Positions 49,672 to 56,837 of a DNA stretch of 56,837 nt are shown here, piece after piece. The notes beneath the pieces are model-generated. The model was not told the DNA's origin, did not search any database, and saw nothing but the letters and a program-made list of their open reading frames with translations. Source of the DNA: Bacillota bacterium (lineage in GTDB: Bacteria > Bacillota_I > Bacilli_A > RF39 > UBA660); the NCBI GenBank assembly GCA_015059365.1, contig SVAO01000007.1, positions 1-56,837 of the forward strand, read 5' to 3'. Each line of letters opens with the position of its first letter. Position 1 is the stretch's first letter. The translations under genes were made by a program, and so were the position numbers.

Positions 49672-50016
49672 ATGAGCATCAAAACAGAAAGAATTGGTAG
49701 TAATTTAGTAAAGGAAATAAGTTATATTTTAGCGACTGAAATAAAAGATGAAGATATTAAGTTTGTAACAGTTACTGATTGTAAAGTAACTAATGATTTG
49801 AGTTTTGCTAAAGTTTATTATACAGTTTTTAATTTAAATAGAAAAAAAGAAACACACGAAGCATTAAAGGGTGCAAGTGGTTATATTAGACATCTTCTTC
49901 ACGATCGTGTTGACATTCGTCATATTCCAGAGTTGACATTTGTTTATGATGAATCAATTGAATATGGAAAAAAGATAGAGGAAATTATTGAAGATATTCA
50001 TGAAGATGATAAATAA
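49672..50016 (+). CDS. rbfA: Ribosome-binding factor A
   Basis: A 114-residue 30S maturation factor with a KH-like fold. Family features: ERIGSNLVKEISYILATEIKDE, VTVTDCKVTNDLSFAKVYYTV and the end motif RHIPELTFVYDESIEYGKKIEEI. In most Bacilli it follows infB directly; here 11.5 kb of T7SS genes lie between. Confidence 0.95.
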   Translation: MSIKTERIGSNLVKEISYILATEIKDEDIKFVTVTDCKVTNDLSFAKVYYTVFNLNRKKETHEALKGASGYIRHLLHDRVDIRHIPELTFVYDESIEYGKKIEEIIEDIHEDDK

Positions 50017-50018
50017 TA

Positions 50019-50047
50019 TTGTCAAAAAATATAGTTTATGATATATT
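50019..50047 (+). promoter_or_regulatory. Promoter of the T-box/deoC/tyrS operon
   Basis: TTGTCA, 17 bases, TATATT immediately behind rbfA; a leader of about 215 nt follows. Confidence 0.6.
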
Positions 50048-50054
50048 ATTAATG

Positions 50055-50257
50055 TCATTTAGCAATGAAAAATGAATAGTTATTTATTTGGTAATTAGAA
50101 AATTAACGGGTGATGAAAGTTAATCTAAAATAAATAATAAAATACACATTTGGAGTTAAAACGAATACTCGCGTTAAGAGTTAAAGAGCATAATCAAGTA
50201 TTATGAAATAAGGTGGTACCGCGGAATTTCGCCCTTATATCATAGTACTTTTTATTA
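50055..50257 (+). promoter_or_regulatory. T-box riboswitch (tyrosine specifier)
   Basis: The T-box core AAGGTGGTACCGCG is at 50210-50223, followed by GGAATTTCGCCCTTAT. Upstream, GAATAC with TAC at 50166-50168 stands in the context of a specifier loop and reads Tyr, in agreement with tyrS downstream. A competing terminator can form: AAGTATTATGAAATAAGG (50196-50213) with CCTTATATCATAGTACTT, followed by TTTATT. Uncharged tRNA-Tyr would favour the antiterminator. The 5' limit is estimated from the promoter. Confidence 0.87.
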
Positions 50258-50270
50258 TAGGGAGGATATT

Positions 50271-50918
50271 ATGAGTATAAATAGTTATATTGATCACACA
50301 AATCTTAAAGCATATGCGACTAAAGAAGATATTAAAAAATTATGTGAAGAAGCTAAAAAATATCATTTTGAATCAGTTTGTGTTAATCCATGTTATGTTG
50401 AACTAGCTAAAGAATTATTGGAAGATTCTCAAGTTAAGGTATGTACAGTAATTGGTTTTCCATTAGGTGCTAATTCAATAGCGGTCAAAGAATATGAAGC
50501 AATAGTTGCTCAAGAAAATGGTGCAGATGAGTTTGATATGGTAATAAATATCGGTGCTTTAAAAGATAAAGATTATGATTATATTAAAGAAGAAATAGAA
50601 ACAGTTAGAGATACTATTAACGGCAAGATATTAAAAGTTATCATTGAAACTTGTTATTTAACTGAAGAAGAAATAATTAAGATGACTGAAATTTGTAATG
50701 AAACATTTGTTAATTTTATTAAAACATCCACAGGATTTGGAACCAGTGGTGCAACCGTAGAAGATGTCAAATTAATAAATAAACATAAAAATGAAGTTTT
50801 AGAAATAAAAGCTAGTGGTGGAATTTCTGATTATGAGACTGCTATTCAAATGATAGAAGCAGGAGCAACACGAATTGGAACAAGTAATGGTATAAATATT
50901 ATGAAGGAGGAAAAGTAA
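50271..50918 (+). CDS. deoC: Deoxyribose-phosphate aldolase
   Basis: A 215-residue class I aldolase splitting 2-deoxyribose-5-phosphate into glyceraldehyde-3-phosphate and acetaldehyde. IDHTNLKAYATKEDI, VCVNPCYV, VIGFPLGAN, and the Schiff-base Lys151 in FIKTSTGFGTSGAT, followed by EIKASGGI, match the family. It is the first gene behind the tyrosine T-box and overlaps tyrS by one base (TAATG), so its expression follows tyrosine supply, which is unusual for a nucleoside-catabolic enzyme. Confidence 0.95.
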   Translation: MSINSYIDHTNLKAYATKEDIKKLCEEAKKYHFESVCVNPCYVELAKELLEDSQVKVCTVIGFPLGANSIAVKEYEAIVAQENGADEFDMVINIGALKDKDYDYIKEEIETVRDTINGKILKVIIETCYLTEEEIIKMTEICNETFVNFIKTSTGFGTSGATVEDVKLINKHKNEVLEIKASGGISDYETAIQMIEAGATRIGTSNGINIMKEEK

Positions 50919-52147
50919 TGAATATATATGAAGAATTAAAATGGCGAGGACTCGTTCAAGATATTTCTAGTCCTGAATTGATTGATAAATTAAATAATGG
51001 AGGACTAACTTTTTATATTGGAACAGATCCAACTGCTGATTCAATGCACATTGGACATTATTCATCATTCTTAATTTCAAGAAGATTAAAAAATGCAGGT
51101 CATAATCCAATTCTTTTAGTTGGTGGAGCTACTGGATTAATTGGGGATCCTAAACCAGATTCAGAACGTCCAATGATTTCTAAAGAAGAGGTTGAACACA
51201 ACTTTAAAGGATTAAAGGCTCAAGCTGAAAAGATTTTTGGGTTTGAAGTTGTTAATAATTTTGATTGGACTAAAGAAATAAACGTAATTGATTTTTTAAG
51301 GGATTATGGAAAATATTTTAATATTAATTATATGCTTGCTAAAGATAAGGTAAAATCAAGATTAGAGTCTGGTATTACTTATGCAGAGTTTTCGTATATG
51401 ATTTTACAAGCATTAGATTTCCTATACTTGTTTGAAAATAGAGATTGTACTTTACAAGTGGCAGGTTCTGATCAATGGGGAAATATAACATCAGGAATTG
51501 AACTTATTAGAAAGAAAACAGGTAAAGAAGCATATGGGATGGTTATGCCTTTAGTTGTTGATTCAACTGGTAAGAAGTTTGGAAAAACTGAAGGTAATGC
51601 ATTATGGTTGGATAAAAACAAAACATCTAGTTATGAGATGTATCAATATTTAGTTAATCTTGAAGATTCAATGATTATTGATTATTTAAAGAAATTAACA
51701 TTTTTATCTAAAGAAGAAATTGAAAGATTAGAAGTTTGTAATAATGAACACCCCGAACTAAGAGAAGCCCACAAAGCTCTGGCTCGTGAAATTATTACAG
51801 ATTTGCATGGAGAAGATGAATACAATAAAGCAGTTCAAATAAGTGAAGCACTATTTAATGGTGATGTTAAAAACTTAAGCGTAGAAGACATTCTTGTTGG
51901 TTTTAAAGATGTTCCACATTTTGACATTGATAAGGATTGTAATATATTAGATTTATTAGTTAATAATGGAATTTGTACTAGTAAAAGAGAAGCTAGGGAA
52001 TTTATTAATTCTAAAGCTATATCAATAAATGGTGAAAAAATTACTGATGAAAATGTAGTTATTAATAAAGATTTAGCTTTAGAGGGTAAAATACTAGTTA
52101 TTAAAAGAGGAAAGAAAAAAAATTATATAGGGTTATATAATTATTAA
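50918..52147 (+). CDS. tyrS: Tyrosyl-tRNA synthetase
   Basis: A 409-residue class I synthetase, TyrRS type 1. HIGH motif H44-I-G-H47, KMSKS counterpart K220-F-G-K-T224, SDQWGNITSG, and a C-terminal S4-like RNA-binding domain (GICTSKREAREFINSKAISING). It is translationally coupled to deoC and controlled by the tyrosine T-box upstream. GGAGG inside the deoC end serves as ribosome binding site. Confidence 0.97.
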   Translation: MNIYEELKWRGLVQDISSPELIDKLNNGGLTFYIGTDPTADSMHIGHYSSFLISRRLKNAGHNPILLVGGATGLIGDPKPDSERPMISKEEVEHNFKGLKAQAEKIFGFEVVNNFDWTKEINVIDFLRDYGKYFNINYMLAKDKVKSRLESGITYAEFSYMILQALDFLYLFENRDCTLQVAGSDQWGNITSGIELIRKKTGKEAYGMVMPLVVDSTGKKFGKTEGNALWLDKNKTSSYEMYQYLVNLEDSMIIDYLKKLTFLSKEEIERLEVCNNEHPELREAHKALAREIITDLHGEDEYNKAVQISEALFNGDVKNLSVEDILVGFKDVPHFDIDKDCNILDLLVNNGICTSKREAREFINSKAISINGEKITDENVVINKDLALEGKILVIKRGKKKNYIGLYNY

Positions 52148-52153
52148 AATAAA

Positions 52154-52195
52154 AAAACTATCTAACAATTTTGTTTGTTTTGATAGTTTTTATTT
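52154..52195. terminator. Bidirectional terminator behind tyrS
   Basis: AAAAAACTATC/GATAGTTTTT with a long loop, flanked by A- and T-rich sequence; serves tyrS and the convergent hypothetical gene. Confidence 0.75.
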
Positions 52196-52613
52196 TTTTG
52201 TTACAAAAGTCCTTTGAACCTTGAATTAATACTTGTTTGTGAGCTTTAACTGCCTCAAATACTTCAATATTGCTATTAATTCTGATATCCATTTCAAGAT
52301 TTTGCAAAAATATTTGTTGGCTAATATAAGGAATTTCTGTAGTTGTAGGTCTATTTAATTTTGAAATTAAAGCACCATATTCTATAAAATCATTTCTTAA
52401 TGTATTTATAAATTGTATATATTGGAAATCAGCAGTTTGTATTGTTGCGTCATAAACATGTTTCCCACTTGTAGTATCTGTTATCATGATAGATATTTTA
52501 TAATAAATCGAATCGGGAATAATAGTTATTCTAAATCTGTGTTTATCACCTAGAATTATTCCGGTAATAATATCGATGTTTTGTATTGTTTCTATTTCTT
52601 TTTTTGAAAACAT
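52158..52613 (-). CDS. Hypothetical protein
   Basis: Not recognised. 151 residues, soluble, mixed alpha/beta; the central part (FRITIIPDSIYYKISIMITD) looks like two beta strands. AGGAGGC precedes the ATG. A promoter TTGACA-17-TAATAT stands about 30 bases upstream. Located between tyrS and rpsD. Confidence 0.65.
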   Translation of the reverse strand: MFSKKEIETIQNIDIITGIILGDKHRFRITIIPDSIYYKISIMITDTTSGKHVYDATIQTADFQYIQFINTLRNDFIEYGALISKLNRPTTTEIPYISQQIFLQNLEMDIRINSNIEVFEAVKAHKQVLIQGSKDFCNKKIKTIKTNKIVR

Positions 52614-52642
52614 ATAATGCCTCCTTTTGACATGCAGAGACC

Positions 52643-52671
52643 ATATTACTACAAATAATGTTATCTGTCAA
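52643..52671 (-). promoter_or_regulatory. Promoter of the 151-residue hypothetical gene
   Basis: Minus strand TTGACA, 17 bases, TAATAT; directly behind the rpsD terminator. Confidence 0.65.
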
Positions 52672-52702
52672 ATAAAAAACTCTTTTCGAGTGAAAAGAGT
52701 TT
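52672..52702 (-). terminator. Terminator of rpsD
   Basis: AAACTCTTTTC/GAAAAGAGTTT with a 4-base loop and TTTATTT on the minus strand, two bases behind the rpsD stop. Confidence 0.88.
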
Positions 52703-52703
52703 C

Positions 52704-53306
52704 CTATCTATTGTAGAATTCAACGATTAATGATTCGTTAATATCAGCGTTTAATTCGCTACGTTCTGGGAATCTAACAAAAGTTCCAGCCATTTTAGCT
52801 TCATCATAAGTTATATATTCAACACGTTTTGCTAAAGCTTCTAAAGCAGTTTTGATAACAACTAATTCCTTAGCGTTTTCTTTAACAGCAATAACGTCTC
52901 CAACTTTACATCTATATGATGGGATATCAACTTTGCAACCATTAACAGTAATATGTCCATGATTAACTAATTGTCTAGCAGCTCTTCTTGTATTAGCGAA
53001 ACCAATACGATAAACTAAGTTATCTAAACGGCTTTCTAATAATTTTAAGAAGTTTTCACCATGAACACCTTTTAATTTAGAAGCATCTTCAAATGTTTTT
53101 CTAAATTGTTTCTCGTTTAAACCATACATAAATCTAACTTTTTGTTTTTCTTGTAATTGAACACCATAGTTAGATAACTTCTTACCCCTTTTTTGTCCAT
53201 GTAATCCTGGAGCATAAGGTTTCTTAGCTAATTCTTTTCCATTTTCTAATGTAGAGAAAGCTAAGCGACGAGATTTTCTATAAGTTGAACCAGTATATCT
53301 TGCCAT
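52704..53306 (-). CDS. rpsD: Ribosomal protein S4
   Basis: A 200-residue 30S protein and assembly initiator. [38 protein letters not shown], and the S4 domain ([34 protein letters not shown]) are standard. The cysteine-zinc form is absent. The start at 53306 follows AAAGGAGAAAATT; the same frame is open upstream through the leader but is not translated. Single-gene unit, as in B. subtilis, where S4 represses its own mRNA. Confidence 0.97.
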   Translation of the reverse strand: MARYTGSTYRKSRRLAFSTLENGKELAKKPYAPGLHGQKRGKKLSNYGVQLQEKQKVRFMYGLNEKQFRKTFEDASKLKGVHGENFLKLLESRLDNLVYRIGFANTRRAARQLVNHGHITVNGCKVDIPSYRCKVGDVIAVKENAKELVVIKTALEALAKRVEYITYDEAKMAGTFVRFPERSELNADINESLIVEFYNR

Positions 53307-53480
53307 AATTTTCTCCTTTCCTTTTTGCTTTGTCAAAAGCATTAAGGCTAACTTGCCAATACATAGGGTGTTTATTTTAATCTTTTCGCTACAGCAGCTT
53401 TCCATCATTAAGTTACTAGAACCCACATTTGGTAATAAACACGTTACATATTTCAAATTAGCGCTGCTAACGCATTTGCA
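53307..53480 (-). promoter_or_regulatory. Long rpsD leader, candidate S4 autoregulatory RNA
   Basis: About 174 transcribed bases before rpsD with several inverted elements (for example GATGGAAAGCTGCTGTAGC, and GTGTTTATTACC with a later AAATAAACAC). Firmicutes rpsD genes carry a structured leader bound by S4; length and position agree. Fold not verified. Confidence 0.5.
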
Positions 53481-53486
53481 TCTACC

Positions 53487-53515
53487 ATTATATTATGTTT
53501 TTCCTTTATAGTCAA
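53487..53515 (-). promoter_or_regulatory. Promoter of rpsD
   Basis: Minus strand TTGACT, 17 bases, TATAAT; places the transcript start near 53480. Confidence 0.7.
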
Positions 53516-53530
53516 TACTAAAATGCCGCA

Positions 53531-53561
53531 TTTGACATGTAAAAGTGTCAAAACTGATAAT
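53531..53561 (+). promoter_or_regulatory. Inverted repeat overlapping a possible ezrA promoter
   Basis: TTTGACA-8-TGTCAAA (53531-53552) is a perfect 7-bp inverted repeat. Its left arm can be a -35 (TTGACA) with GATAAT 18 bases downstream, so a bound regulator would cover the promoter. Regulator unknown. Confidence 0.4.
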
Positions 53562-53621
53562 ATATAAAAAAATAATACTAAAAAGTCGAAATTTATGGTA
53601 TTATTATAATAACGAGGTGAT

Positions 53622-55346
53622 ATGATGAATGTACCAATTTTATTAATTATGATTTCAACATTTGTAATTGCTGTTATTTTGATCATTATTACTTTAAATT
53701 TAATTCAACAAAGGAAAAACAAACAAATTAAAAATATTATAGATAATCTTGAAATAGAAAAAAATAAAATAAATAGTACACCCATAGCCCCAGAACTTTC
53801 TAAAATTGAATCATTTTTAAAAAATGAAAAATTAGAAACTATGTATAAAGACTGGAAAGATAGGTTAGATGATATCAAAAACAAACAAATTCCTAAATTA
53901 ACAGATATGTTGATTGAAGCAGATTATTCATTATCTCAAATGGATTATAGAAGTGCAATGTATAAGATTGCTAAGTTGGAAATGGAAATTTATAAAGTAA
54001 GAACTAATTCGGAGTTTTTACTTAGTGAAATAAAAGATATCACTTCTAGTGAAGAAAGAAATAGAGCAATTATAACTAAATTAAAAGCCACATATCGTGA
54101 TTTATATCAAAAATTTACTTCTTCACAAATTGAATTTGGTGATGTTGCAACTCCAGTTAACTTACAATTTGAAAACATATCTAAGCGTTTTGAAGTTTTT
54201 GAAGAAGCTATGGAAAATAATGAATACACAGAAGTTACTCAAATAATTAAATCTATTGATGAAATGTTAAATCATATGGCAGTATTAATTGAGGAAGTTC
54301 CTCCTATTGTTTTAATGGCCACAAATATTTTACCAAAACGAATTAGAGAAATTGAAGAAACTTATAAAGCAATGACTAAAGCAAACTATCCTTTGGATTA
54401 TTTGAATGTTGAATATAATATCGAAGAAGCGAATAAAAAAATAAATGATATTATGGATCGTGCAAATGTTTTAAACTTGGAAGATAGTTTATTTGAATTA
54501 AAAGTTTTATTAGATTATTTTGATGCTTTGTTTGGCGATTTTGAAAAAGAAAAGATTGAAAGACAAAATTATGAAGATACTAATAACAAGTTCAGAATTA
54601 AACTTGATAAAATTAATAATCTAGTAATAGAAATATTCGATCAATTAAATGATTTAAAAAGTGTATATAATCTTTCTAAGGAAGATTTAAATTTACTTGT
54701 GGAAGTAAGAGAAGAATTAAAAAGATTAAATGCAGATTATAAAGTTTTGCTTGATCATACCGGTAATAACACATTTGCTTTTTCAAAACTTACAAAAGAA
54801 GTTGAGAATTTATTTTTAAGGTTGGTAGATATAGAAGATACTTTAGATAATTCTTTAGATGCGATTGGTAGTATGAGAGAAGATGAAGTTAGGGCTCATC
54901 AACAATTGGACGAAATTAAATCAATTTTAAAGGATTCTAAATCTCAAATTCGAAATTATAATCTACCTGTTATTCCACAGTCTTATTTTACAGAATTAAG
55001 AGAAGCTCAAGCAGCAATTAAAGAGATAGTTCATGAACTTGAGAAAAAACCAATAACAATTTCCACTTTAAATACTCGTGTTGATACAGCTAGGGATTTG
55101 GTTTTAAAATTATATACAAAAACTCGTGAAATGATGAAAACTGCGATGTTTGCAGAAATGGCCATTGTGTATGGTAATAGATATCGTAGTGGGGTTGAAG
55201 ATGTTGATAAGAATTTAGTATATTCAGAAGTCTTATTTTATAAAGGTGAATATAAAAAATCTCTCGAATTAAGTATTAATACCTTGAATCATATTGAACC
55301 AGGAATTTATAATAAATTATTAAAGTTATATGGTGATGAAAAATAG
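53622..55346 (+). CDS. ezrA: Septation ring formation regulator EzrA
   Basis: A 574-residue protein (573 from the second ATG at 53625, which has the better spacing from GAGGTGAT). One N-terminal membrane segment (about 4-24, outside-in) and a long cytoplasmic all-helical region made of spectrin-like repeats. EzrA restrains FtsZ ring formation and links it to cell-wall synthesis. Features such as NYLPVIPQSYF-like NYNLPVIPQSYF and NRYRSGVEDVDKNL near the C-terminus match the family. Position next to rpsD and thiI is as in B. subtilis. Confidence 0.93.
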   Translation: MMNVPILLIMISTFVIAVILIIITLNLIQQRKNKQIKNIIDNLEIEKNKINSTPIAPELSKIESFLKNEKLETMYKDWKDRLDDIKNKQIPKLTDMLIEADYSLSQMDYRSAMYKIAKLEMEIYKVRTNSEFLLSEIKDITSSEERNRAIITKLKATYRDLYQKFTSSQIEFGDVATPVNLQFENISKRFEVFEEAMENNEYTEVTQIIKSIDEMLNHMAVLIEEVPPIVLMATNILPKRIREIEETYKAMTKANYPLDYLNVEYNIEEANKKINDIMDRANVLNLEDSLFELKVLLDYFDALFGDFEKEKIERQNYEDTNNKFRIKLDKINNLVIEIFDQLNDLKSVYNLSKEDLNLLVEVREELKRLNADYKVLLDHTGNNTFAFSKLTKEVENLFLRLVDIEDTLDNSLDAIGSMREDEVRAHQQLDEIKSILKDSKSQIRNYNLPVIPQSYFTELREAQAAIKEIVHELEKKPITISTLNTRVDTARDLVLKLYTKTREMMKTAMFAEMAIVYGNRYRSGVEDVDKNLVYSEVLFYKGEYKKSLELSINTLNHIEPGIYNKLLKLYGDEK

Positions 55347-55364
55347 TCATTTGACTATTTTTTT
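55341..55364 (+). terminator. Terminator of ezrA
   Basis: AAATAGTCA/TGACTATTT hairpin overlapping the stop codon, followed by four T. Confidence 0.8.
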
Positions 55365-55391
55365 GTTAATCAACTAAATTTCAATTAAGTC

Positions 55392-55420
55392 TTGCAAAAT
55401 CCTTAATTTAACTATATAAT
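55392..55420 (+). promoter_or_regulatory. Promoter of thiI
   Basis: TTGCAA, 17 bases, TATAAT, 22 bases before the start codon. Confidence 0.7.
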
Positions 55421-55442
55421 TAATCACGAAAGAAGTGATACT

Positions 55443-56621
55443 ATGGATAAATTAATATTTATAAAATATGGTGAATTAAGTACAAAAAAAGATAATCGTA
55501 AAATGTTTGTTAAAATGCTATTAAAAAATATAAAAAATAAATTAGATGGACTAAATTATAAAATTGATTATACAACATCTAGAATGTATATAGAAACAAC
55601 CAATGATGATTTAGAAGAACTTGTTAAACGTTTGAAGCAAGTTTTTGGAATCCACAGTATAGTTATATGTGAGCGAGTAAATACTAATAAAGAAGAAATA
55701 GAAAATAAAATTATTGAAGTAGTTAAAAAATTAAAGTTTGAAACTTTTAAAATAGAAACTAAACGTTCATATAAAGGTTTTCCTATGACTTCACTTGAAT
55801 TTAGTAAACATATTGGAGGTATTGTTTTAAAAAATATACCATGTAAAGTTGATGTTCATAATCCAGATATCACTATTAATATAGAAATAAGAAGTGAAGG
55901 AACATTCATTTATACTAATGAAGTTAATGGTATTGGTGGATATCCGGTTGGAGTTCAAGGTAAAGGAATGTTAATGCTTAGTGGTGGTATTGATTCTCCA
56001 GTTGCAGGCTATCTTGCTTTAAAAAGAGGTGTAGATTTAGAGTGTTTGTATTTTGAATCTCCACCACATACCAGTATAGAAACTAAAAATAAAGTTATAA
56101 AACTGGCATCTATTATTAATAATTATTCAGGAAATATTAAAGTTCATGTAGTTCCATTTACGAAGTTACAAGAAGAAATTTATAAAAATGTTCCAGATAC
56201 TTATATTATAACCATAATGCGTAGAATGATGTATCGTATTGCTGAACGTTTAAGTAAAAAACGTAAATGTAAAGTAATAATAAATGGTGAAAGCATAGGT
56301 CAAGTTGCTAGTCAGACATTAACTAGCATGGTAGTTATAAATAATGTAACTAACATGCCAGTAATTCGTCCTGTAGCGTGTTTAGATAAACTAGAGATTA
56401 TTGATTTGTCTTTAAAAATAGGAACATATGAAACTAGTATTTTGCCATTTGAAGATTGTTGTACAATATTTGTACCTCGTCATCCGGTTATAAATCCTGA
56501 ATTAGATAAATGTATATTATATGAAAATTTATTTGATTATGAAACTTTGATTGATGAATGCATTAATAATATTGAAACGATAAAAAATTTAGAAATAAAT
56601 AATTACGAAACTTTGTTATAA
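55443..56621 (+). CDS. thiI: tRNA 4-thiouridine synthase ThiI
   Basis: A 392-residue enzyme adenylating U8 of tRNA for sulfur insertion. N-terminal ferredoxin-like and THUMP domains (about 1-165), then the PP-loop ATPase with S180-G-G-I-D-S185 and NGESIGQVASQTLTSM. There is no C-terminal rhodanese domain, as in Bacillus, where a dedicated cysteine desulfurase (NifZ) gene lies next to thiI. No such gene stands between ezrA and thiI here, so sulfur must come from a desulfurase elsewhere. Confidence 0.95.
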   Translation: MDKLIFIKYGELSTKKDNRKMFVKMLLKNIKNKLDGLNYKIDYTTSRMYIETTNDDLEELVKRLKQVFGIHSIVICERVNTNKEEIENKIIEVVKKLKFETFKIETKRSYKGFPMTSLEFSKHIGGIVLKNIPCKVDVHNPDITINIEIRSEGTFIYTNEVNGIGGYPVGVQGKGMLMLSGGIDSPVAGYLALKRGVDLECLYFESPPHTSIETKNKVIKLASIINNYSGNIKVHVVPFTKLQEEIYKNVPDTYIITIMRRMMYRIAERLSKKRKCKVIINGESIGQVASQTLTSMVVINNVTNMPVIRPVACLDKLEIIDLSLKIGTYETSILPFEDCCTIFVPRHPVINPELDKCILYENLFDYETLIDECINNIETIKNLEINNYETLL

Positions 56622-56646
56622 ACCAAAAATTACCAACAAAAAAAAC

Positions 56647-56675
56647 GTATTAAATTTTCTTCTGTACACATTCTA
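56647..56675 (+). promoter_or_regulatory. Probable sigma-G promoter of the SASP gene
   Basis: GTATT, 17 bases, CATTCTA, a close match to the forespore sigma-G consensus. The -10 lies inside the inverted repeat CTGTACAC-9-GTGTACAG (56662-56686). Confidence 0.6.
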
Positions 56676-56686
56676 TAAGTGTACAG
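56662..56686 (+). repeat. Perfect 8-bp inverted repeat before the SASP gene
   Basis: CTGTACAC and GTGTACAG separated by nine bases; the right arm runs into the AGGAGG ribosome binding site. It could be an operator or an mRNA hairpin; only part of it would lie in the transcript if the sigma-G call is right. Confidence 0.45.
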
Positions 56687-56698
56687 GAGGTGAGTACA

Positions 56699-56837
56699 AT
56701 GAATAACAAAAGTAATACAAATAAATTAGTAGTTCCAGGAGCTAAACAAGCTATCGAAAGAATGAAATATGAAATCGCTTCAGAATTCGGTGTTAATTTA
56801 GGACCAGATGCTACTTCAAGAGCTAACGGTTCAGTTG
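56699..56837 (+). CDS. Small acid-soluble spore protein, alpha/beta type (5' part)
   Basis: The first 46 residues are in the window; the gene runs off the end. [22 protein letters not shown] contains the EIASEFGV region, the cleavage site of the germination protease GPR, followed by [14 protein letters not shown], a conserved DNA-binding part. The protein coats and protects spore DNA. AGGAGGTGA precedes the ATG, and a sigma-G-like promoter stands upstream. SASP next to thiI matches the thiI-sspA order of B. subtilis. Confidence 0.95.
   Translation, partial: MNNKSNTNKLVVPGAKQAIERMKYEIASEFGVNLGPDATSRANGSV

Noticed and set aside
53307..53456. N-terminal extension of ribosomal protein S4
   Set aside because: The frame is open by chance through the leader; MARYTG at 53306 with AAAGGAG is the universal S4 start.
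1..56837. Mycoplasma-type code with UGA as Trp
   Set aside because: TGA ends spmA, the CPBP protease and the first Fem-type gene at the expected length, and Trp is written TGG.

Overview
The window is AT-rich (roughly 30% GC by eye) chromosomal DNA of an endospore-forming, Gram-positive bacterium of the Bacilli. The evidence is the gene order dacB-spmA-spmB-rluB and rpsD/ezrA/thiI/SASP (both arranged much as in Bacillus subtilis), a GerA/GerC/GerB germinant receptor, a SpoVB/MurJ-type flippase, an alpha/beta-type SASP, strong AGGAGG/GGTGAT ribosome binding sites and a T-box leader. TGA is used as a stop (spmA, the CPBP protease, the first Fem-type gene), so this is not the Mycoplasma code. 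A gut-type lineage of the RF39/Erysipelotrichia sort would fit, but the sequence read by eye cannot settle the genus.

Layout. 1-392: tRNA cluster Met(partial)-Asp-Phe-Arg-Pro. 393-4514: accessory island between tRNA-Pro and tRNA-Ala. It is bounded by copies of the tRNA-Pro 3' end and carries an orphan gene, a DUF4145/DUF3800 pair behind an attenuator-like leader, and a solitary MvaI/BcnI-type restriction endonuclease. 4515-14430: core genes with sporulation and germination functions (lipoprotein, dacB-spmA-spmB, rluB, ferredoxin, gerA-gerC-gerB, rlmD). 14592-22861: cell-wall block, with a diaminobutyrate aminotransferase translationally coupled to MurE, a convergent membrane-anchored MurF, two Fem-type bridge transferases and an M23 hydrolase, followed by a lipid flippase. 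24617-33674: SDR, several secreted or membrane hypotheticals, slipin, an LTA-synthase-like enzyme, a metallophosphoesterase and a CPBP protease. 33817-38115: rimP(short)-nusA-ylxR-dCMP deaminase-infB. 38229-49562: a compact type VII secretion island (YukD-like, EssC, two double-WXG proteins, a coiled-coil protein, a 1115-residue polymorphic toxin and two small genes) lying exactly between infB and rbfA. 49672-56837: rbfA, a tyrosine T-box driving deoC-tyrS, a hypothetical gene, rpsD with a long leader, ezrA, thiI and the start of a SASP gene.

How the genes may work together. The coupling of a DABA-forming aminotransferase to MurE, next to two FemX/FemA-like enzymes, suggests a peptidoglycan stem with 2,4-diaminobutyrate (not DAP) at position 3 and an interpeptide bridge. 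This is inference. The T7SS island looks like a self-contained toxin-export locus. Its toxin carries a candidate ADP-ribosyltransferase-like domain and a zincin protease domain with HESAH and EDFAE motifs.

The most notable items are this two-domain toxin with its minimal secretion apparatus, the tandem-att accretion island at tRNA-Pro, and the predicted DABA peptidoglycan operon. All functional statements come from motif reading; no database search was run.
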